In this document: piece after piece, positions 43,651 through 47,594 of the stretch
Numbering within the stretch: position 1 is the stretch's first letter
Layout: each line of letters starts with the position of its first letter
Assembly (NCBI GenBank): GCA_050261515.1
Contig: JBLNDJ010000020.1
Span: 1 to 47,594 of the forward strand
Reading direction: 5' to 3'
Source: JBLNDJ01 sp050261515
GTDB lineage: Bacteria > Acidobacteriota > Terriglobia > Bryobacterales > Bryobacteraceae
Length of the DNA: 47,594 nucleotides
The notes under the pieces: generated by a model
The model's database searches: none
Told to the model about the DNA's origin: nothing
What the model saw: the letters and a program-made list of their open reading frames with translations, nothing else
Program-made: the position numbers and the translations under genes

Positions 43651-43700
43651 AGGGCATACCCCGACCTTTAGTCTACCACGCGCAGATTATATGATGGTGT

Positions 43701-44444
43701 CTACCGCATCCGCTCCGCGAACGTCTCGAACACCCGCTGGTTGTGGTCCTTCGTCACGCCCGGAACGTTCGGCGAAACGAACGTCACCGGATCGATGCCT
43801 TTCGCGGCCAATTGGGCGCCGGTTTCTGACACGAGCGACATGGCGACGAAGACGGCGGCCATGGTCGAGCCGGCCCCGACCTTTTCGAGCTTCCCGATAT
43901 CGACCAGCGAATCCTCCGGGGGAACGCAGTTGTCGATCGCTATATCGGCAACATCGGCCAGAACCTTTCCGGTCGAGTGCGTGGGTTTCGCGATCTTCCG
44001 GTTGGCGTGGGAGGAGACGGTCACCACGGTCAGTCCTTTGGCCTTGGCTTCGAGGGCGACTTCGATGGGGGCGGCGTTCAGTCCGCCGTGCGAGAAGACG
44101 ACGATCGAATCGCCGGGTTTGAGCGGGTAGCTCTGTAGGAAGACCTTGGCGTAGCCTTCTCTGCGCTCGAGCCAGAGCAGCTCGCGGGCGCCGCCGGGGC
44201 CGACGACGTTGAACCACATCAGCCGCGGGTCGTAGAGCGGGAAGAAGCCGACGAAGCTGCCGTAGCGGGGGAAGATGTCGAGTACGGGAATAACCGAGTG
44301 GCCGCTGCCGAACAGGTAGACGCGGTTGCCCGAAGCGATCGAGTCGGCAAACGCGGCGGCAGCCTTCTTGATGGCGTCGAGCTGTGTGGATTCGATCTGT
44401 GCGAGAACTTCCGTGATGCGCTGGTAGTAGTTTTGAGCGGACAT
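43701..44444 (-). CDS. SIS-domain phosphosugar protein (UPF0309-like)
   Basis: A 247-residue SIS-fold protein. SIS elements are VYLFGSGHSVIPVLDIFPRY (about 40-59), SIVVFSHGGLNAAPIEVAL (about 113-131) and TVVTVSSH near 141. The closest type I recall is the UPF0309/YjeD-like group, which relates to sugar-phosphate isomerases and MurNAc-6-phosphate enzymes. The start is ATG 44444, five bases after the ROK kinase stop. The pair suggests that one protein phosphorylates a sugar and the other isomerises it or senses it. Confidence 0.82.
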   Translation of the reverse strand: MSAQNYYQRITEVLAQIESTQLDAIKKAAAAFADSIASGNRVYLFGSGHSVIPVLDIFPRYGSFVGFFPLYDPRLMWFNVVGPGGARELLWLERREGYAKVFLQSYPLKPGDSIVVFSHGGLNAAPIEVALEAKAKGLTVVTVSSHANRKIAKPTHSTGKVLADVADIAIDNCVPPEDSLVDIGKLEKVGAGSTMAAVFVAMSLVSETGAQLAAKGIDPVTFVSPNVPGVTKDHNQRVFETFAERMR

Positions 44445-44449
44445 GGCGT

Positions 44450-45328
44450 TCAGAGTAATGGAAGACGTGCCGCGCCGAGGAGGCCTGCATCCTCGCCGAG
44501 CGTGCTGGGTTCGATCCGGACCTGCCTGGCGGCGATCGGCTGCGCCCACTCTAGCACCTCGCGGCGAAGCGGTTCAAGCAACAGGTCGGCGGCCTGCATG
44601 AGGCCTCCGCCGAGGACGATCATCTGGGGGTTGAGCGCGCTCACCAGGTTCGCGACGCCCATGCCGAGCCAGCGGGCGGTTTCCTCGAGGTTGGCGCGCG
44701 CGGACGGATCGCCGCGGCGCGCGGCTTGGACGACTTCCTGGGCGCTGGCGGCGCCCGCGCGGCGGGCGACGGCCGGTCCGGCGGCCTGGGATTCGAAGCA
44801 GCCGATTTGCTTGTTCTTCACGCGCGGGTCGAGCGCGAACCAGCCGACGGCGCCCGCGATGTCTCCGGCGCCGCGCAGGAGGCGGCCTCCGGAGATGATA
44901 CCTGCGCCGATGCCCGTCCCCGTGGCGAGGAAGACGACGTCGGTCAAGCCGCGTGCGCATCCGAGCCACTGTTCGCCGAGAACGTAGGCGGCGCGGTCGC
45001 TATCGATGGTGACGGGGGAGGGAAGCGCGCGGGCTAGGGCGTCGCGGAGAGGGACTTCGTCCCAGCCCCAGAGGTTCGGAGCCCAGGCGTTGCCGGTGGC
45101 GGGGGAGTAGATGCCGGGAACGCAGACGCCGGTGCCGGCGGGCGCGAGGCCGGATTCCGCCAGGAGGTCGTGATAGAGCGCGGCGATGTGAGCGACCGAT
45201 TCGGGGAAGGGGACCTTGCCGGCGGGGCGCTTGAGGCGCGCGAGGACGGCGCCTTGGGAATAATCGACGAGGGCGGCGGAGAACTTTGTGCCGCCGAGAT
45301 CGAGTCCCACGGTGAGGCGGCTGGGCAT
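44450..45328 (-). CDS. ROK-family kinase without zinc cysteines
   Basis: A 292-residue ROK protein. The start is ATG 45328 (MPSRLTVGLDLGGTKFSAAL). The ATP-binding TGTGIGAGII near residue 130 and the sugar-site Asp in DSDRAAYVLGEQ near 105 are present. The usual zinc motif CxCGxxGCxE is replaced by KNKQIGCFESQAAG near 165, which keeps only one Cys. It may therefore bind its sugar differently, or use another metal-free arrangement. The gene is five bases from the SIS gene. It shares only family-level similarity with the ROK protein at 17630. Confidence 0.85.
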   Translation of the reverse strand: MPSRLTVGLDLGGTKFSAALVDYSQGAVLARLKRPAGKVPFPESVAHIAALYHDLLAESGLAPAGTGVCVPGIYSPATGNAWAPNLWGWDEVPLRDALARALPSPVTIDSDRAAYVLGEQWLGCARGLTDVVFLATGTGIGAGIISGGRLLRGAGDIAGAVGWFALDPRVKNKQIGCFESQAAGPAVARRAGAASAQEVVQAARRGDPSARANLEETARWLGMGVANLVSALNPQMIVLGGGLMQAADLLLEPLRREVLEWAQPIAARQVRIEPSTLGEDAGLLGAARLPLL

Positions 45329-45458
45329 AGCGGACAGAATACAACAGCGGGGGGTGGGCAGGGGGCGTCGAGGCGCTACAATGCGCGCACTTCGCGCTGC
45401 GGTGCTTTCGGCCGCGCTGGACCGGTGCTCCCCCCAGCGCCGGAAGCCACTTTGCATC

Positions 45459-45474
45459 ATACAAAGATTTGTAT
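45459..45474 (+). promoter_or_regulatory. Operator-like palindrome of the HigBA-type module
   Basis: atacaaa-ga-tttgtat is a perfect 7-base inverted repeat, ten bases before the toxin GTG. A -10-like tatact (45472-45477) overlaps its right arm. This is the standard position for an antitoxin operator. Regulation by the downstream antitoxin is inferred. The rest of 45329-45458 holds no gene. Confidence 0.6.
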
Positions 45475-45483
45475 ACTGCGGTT

Positions 45484-45821
45484 GTGGCGAATTCCAAGCC
45501 TGTCGAGTTTCGGGGCAGTTCCTTGGAAGACCTGCGCGCCTTCCCGCTGGCGGCCAAGCGTGAGGCGGCCATCACTCGGATCAGGTGCAACATGGCCGGG
45601 AGCCGGACGACTGGAAGCCCATAAACACGGTTGGCCAGGGTGTCACGGAGATTCGAATTCGGGATGAGGCTGGCGCGTTCCGTGTACTCTACGTGGCGAA
45701 GTTCACCGACGCCGTCTACGTGCTGCACTGCTTCCGGAAAAAGACCGAGAAAACAAGCAAAGCGGACGTCGAGCTTGCCGCCAAGCGTTACCGCGAGTTG
45801 TTGAAGGAGCGAGGGCAATGA
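45484..45821 (+). pseudogene. HigB/Gp49-like toxin, frameshifted
   Basis: Reading from GTG 45484, the frame gives KPVEFRGSSLEDLRAFPLAA and runs into a stop at 45624. The next frame, reading from about 45570, gives HGREPDDWKPINTVGQGV and continues to ELLKERGQ before TGA. Joined, these form one complete phage-derived Gp49/HigB-type toxin of about 112 residues. A single missing base at about 45568 breaks it. The second half alone begins at a GTG (45585), but the N-terminal strand would be lost. Its stop overlaps the antitoxin ATG by four bases. It is either a true mutation or a sequencing error. Confidence 0.75.
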
Positions 45822-46099
45822 AGAAGCAACGATTTGCCAGTGTGTGGGACGTTATCGAAAACACGCCCGAGCAGGCCGCCAACATGAAGCTGCGCTCGGC
45901 TCTGATGATCGCCTTGAAGGATCACATCACCCGTACAGGCATGAGCCAGGCGCAGGCGGCCCAGCTTTTCGGCGTGACGCAACCGCGCGTGTCCGACCTG
46001 ATGCGTGGCAAGATCAACCTGTTTGCCCTAGACGCTCTGGTGAACATGGCCACAGCCGCAGGCCTACGAATCGAACTGCGCGTGCGGAAAGCCGCGTAA
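45818..46099 (+). CDS. HigA-like antitoxin (XRE helix-turn-helix)
   Basis: A 93-residue protein with a helix-turn-helix of the XRE type at about 40-75: MSQAQAAQLFGVTQPRVSDL, followed by MRGKINLFALDALVNMATA. This matches the HTH_37/HigA antitoxins that partner Gp49-like toxins. It would bind the palindrome at 45459 and neutralise the toxin. The ATG overlaps the toxin stop (ATGA). The N-terminal WDVIENTPEQAANMKLRSAL is the toxin-contact region in relatives. The antitoxin is intact while the toxin frame is broken. Confidence 0.85.
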   Translation: MKKQRFASVWDVIENTPEQAANMKLRSALMIALKDHITRTGMSQAQAAQLFGVTQPRVSDLMRGKINLFALDALVNMATAAGLRIELRVRKAA

Positions 46100-46168
46100 C
46101 CGGTAGCGTTGATCGACTCAATCTGGCAGCAGTTCGCCCTTGAAGCCGCCGGCACCAATCCGGTGCGC

Positions 46169-46200
46169 GAAGTGCCCTGCGCCGCGGGTTGGGGCACTTC
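46169..46200. terminator. Perfect 9-base-pair hairpin after the antitoxin
   Basis: gaagtgccc and gggcacttc form a perfect stem with a 14-base loop, 70 bases past the antitoxin stop. No U-run follows, so intrinsic termination is uncertain. The surrounding 303-base region 46100-46402 holds only a short open frame (LGHFDKEETTWAMADAYRAR and onward) that I do not recognise and that may be a gene remnant. Confidence 0.4.
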
Positions 46201-46290
46201 GACAAGGAAGAGACGACCTGGGCAATGGCGGATGCCTACCGGGCCCGGGTCGTCAAAGGCAACCCCCCGAATCCACGGGCGATCACAAAA

Positions 46291-46334
46291 GGGACATTTC
46301 TATCGAGGAGATACGGGGGACATTTCTATCGAGG
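46291..46334. repeat. Two copies of gggacatttctatcgagg, IS-end-like
   Basis: Identical 18-base copies lie at 46291-46308 and 46317-46334, a 26-base spacing. Repeated strings of this kind (ggggacatttctatc) occur at the ends of IS21- and IS481-type elements. No transposase is present beside them, so this appears to be a solo end left after loss of an element. Confidence 0.6.
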
Positions 46335-46402
46335 CTTGACGCCCGCGCCGCGTCCGCTTGCATTATGAAGGTCTTTTGAGGCAAGCTGGAAGGCTTTGCC
46401 TT

Positions 46403-47356
46403 ATGCGCATACGCATTCTTTATCACGACCATTGCTTCGACGGCGCGGCCGCCGCGGCGTTTTTCAGCCGGTTCGTCGAGGGACGATTTCACCCGGACGC
46501 CGAGTTTTTGTTCACCGGCCTGGCGCATAAGGCGAACGGCCTGTTTACGCCGGATATGTTCGACGGCGACGAGAACGCAATCGTCGATTTCAAGTACTCG
46601 CCCGATCCGCGGCTCACCTGGTGGTTCGACCATCACCAGAGCGCGTTCCTTTCCCCCGAGGACGCCGAGCGGTTCAAGAACGAGCACAGCGATAAAAAGA
46701 TGTACGACCCCACCTACCGGTCCTGCACCAGGTTCATCGCGACCGTCGCGCAGAACAAGTGGGGATTTCATGCCGCCGACCTCGACGATCTGGTCAGTTG
46801 GGCCGATATCATCGACGGGGCGCAGTATAAGGACGCGAAGTCGGCTGTCGAACTGGGCGCGCCGGCCATGAAGCTGACGCTCGTGATCGAGGGTGTCAAG
46901 GGCTCGGAGACCGTGCAGCAGATCATACGCTGGATGCGCTGCCGCAAACTCGACGACATCGTGTGCGATCCGCTGGTCCGGAGCGTCTACCAGCCGCTGT
47001 ATGAACGCCACCTGCGGGCGATCGACGTGATCGGGCGGAAAGCGTCGTGCAAGGATGGGGTCGTGTTCTTCGACCTGATCGGGCACGACCTGGAGGGCTA
47101 CAACAAGTTCATCCCGTATTACCTGTTCCCCTCCTCGATCTACACGGTCTCGGTGAGCCTGGCCAGTTTCCGCACGAAGGTTTCGGTCGGGTCGAACCCG
47201 TGGGTTCCCGAGCCGCTGAAGCACAACCTGGCGTCGATCTGCGAACGGTACGGCGGCGGCGGGCATCCGCGCGTGGGCGCGATCAGCTTCGAGAAGACGG
47301 ACATCGAGCGGGCACGGCAGGTGGCTGCGGAGATCCGGGAAGAGCTGAGCTCGTAG
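46403..47356 (+). CDS. DHH-family phosphoesterase-like protein
   Basis: A 317-residue protein of the DHH superfamily. The metal-binding motifs are HDHCFDGAAAAAFF (about 8-21), VDFKYSPDPRLTW and WWFDHHQS (about 70-78) and the DHHA1-type GGGGHPRVGAIS (about 288-299). Such enzymes cut phosphodiester bonds in nanoRNA, cyclic dinucleotides or polyphosphate. The spacing is not that of classical NrnA, RecJ or GdpP, so the substrate is open. The ggaagg before the ATG is a moderate ribosome-binding site. It lies between two repeat-rich stretches, which may mark an integration spot. Confidence 0.8.
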   Translation: MRIRILYHDHCFDGAAAAAFFSRFVEGRFHPDAEFLFTGLAHKANGLFTPDMFDGDENAIVDFKYSPDPRLTWWFDHHQSAFLSPEDAERFKNEHSDKKMYDPTYRSCTRFIATVAQNKWGFHAADLDDLVSWADIIDGAQYKDAKSAVELGAPAMKLTLVIEGVKGSETVQQIIRWMRCRKLDDIVCDPLVRSVYQPLYERHLRAIDVIGRKASCKDGVVFFDLIGHDLEGYNKFIPYYLFPSSIYTVSVSLASFRTKVSVGSNPWVPEPLKHNLASICERYGGGGHPRVGAISFEKTDIERARQVAAEIREELSS

Positions 47357-47418
47357 GGGTGACCTGCCCCCGAAATCCGCACACCGCGAACTACAAGAAT
47401 ACCCCGGTCAGTTAGACA

Positions 47419-47552
47419 GTCACTTCGCCCTCCTCTAAGGAGAATCCTGCGATGGGGGCGGCCGGGGTCAAGACCGAGCGAAGCGAGCCCGCAGGGTTGC
47501 CTTGACCCCGGTTGCCTCCATCGCGTATGCGTATCATGGAGGGCGAAGTGAC
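47419..47552. mobile_element. Nested inverted repeat, MITE-like
   Basis: Perfect 15-base outer arms gtcacttcgccctcc (47419-47433) and ggagggcgaagtgac (47538-47552) enclose perfect 11-base inner arms ccggggtcaag (47462-47472) and cttgaccccgg (47501-47511). Between them an imperfect pair (gcgatgggggcggcc with ggttgcctccatcgc) extends the fold. The whole 134-base unit would form one long cruciform and contains no gene. It looks like a non-autonomous miniature transposable element, though no target-site duplication is obvious. The remaining bases of 47357-47594 show nothing else that I can identify. Confidence 0.55.
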
Positions 47553-47594
47553 GCTGTTCGCTCCCGATGCGAAGGCGGCTGGTGTTCGGTAGCC

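Noticed and set aside
43651..43700. CIRCE or similar heat-shock operator ahead of clpB
   Set aside because: Only a tataat is present; there is no gcactc-N9-gagtgc type inverted repeat.
45585..45821. A short, independent toxin starting at GTG 45585
   Set aside because: The upstream frame supplies the missing N-terminal half of the same family, so a frameshifted gene is the simpler reading.

Overview
The window looks like chromosomal DNA of a high-GC Acidobacteriota bacterium, most likely of the Solibacter/Bryobacter kind. The basis is gene content rather than any marker gene: a 1085-residue Oar-like TonB-dependent receptor with an N-terminal carboxypeptidase-regulatory-like domain, a CRTAC1-type FG-GAP/ASPIC-UnbV/TPR protein, a PEP-CTERM protein, many secreted beta-propellers and glycoside-hydrolase-like proteins, and a radical SAM protein resembling tetraether lipid synthase (Tes). 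There is no rRNA, tRNA or CRISPR array that I can see. Opposite-strand reading frames are long everywhere because of the GC-rich codon usage and were left out.

Layout. 1-220: insertion-sequence debris. 221-5798 (minus): a tightly packed operon of an SDR dehydrogenase, a large secreted protein, a secreted nucleoside hydrolase, an O-methyltransferase and a secreted propeller; an enolase-superfamily sugar-acid dehydratase is divergent (5914). 7110-8179: a Pho-box-like triple repeat and a PiT phosphate transporter. 8311-10012: an RRM RNA-binding protein, two small proteins (one with four DnaJ-type zinc-finger repeats) and a PEP-CTERM protein. 10079-14234: HrpB helicase, then a convergent MFS transporter/AhpD-like pair. 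14353-19076: TonB receptor, ROK sugar kinase, IPT/TIG protein. 19077-21196 (minus): TPR protein and QueG. 21232-21775: BrnT/CopG toxin-antitoxin module with a broken toxin. 21990-23609: Tes-like radical SAM enzyme. 23611-32283: a small protein, a secreted hydrolase, and a long leftward run (multiheme cytochrome, CRTAC1-like, RraA-like, GH172-like, cupin) behind a perfect TGTGA-N6-TCACA site. 32384-37093 (minus): stress cluster of eRF1-like protein, Hsp20, Lon and a BON-like protein. 37412-40980 (minus): two related secreted propellers. 41011-45328 (minus): ClpB, and a ROK kinase/SIS isomerase pair. 45459-46099: HigB/HigA module with a frameshifted toxin. 46100-47594: IS-end-like repeats, a DHH phosphoesterase, and a nested inverted repeat that may be a MITE.

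How it fits together. Much of the window serves import and breakdown of carbohydrate or glycoside material (TonB receptor, secreted propellers, GH172-like, RraA-like, dehydratase, SDR, two ROK kinases, SIS isomerase). A second theme is protein quality control (Lon, Hsp20, eRF1-like, ClpB). A third is the envelope and respiration (Tes-like enzyme, membrane multiheme cytochrome). Convergent genes abut or overlap with no room for terminators at five junctions. Both toxin-antitoxin modules keep an intact antitoxin and a damaged toxin. The points most worth following are the Tes-like gene, the cytochrome/CRTAC1 operon with its CRP/FNR-like site, the eRF1-like/Hsp20/Lon cluster, and the phosphate box.
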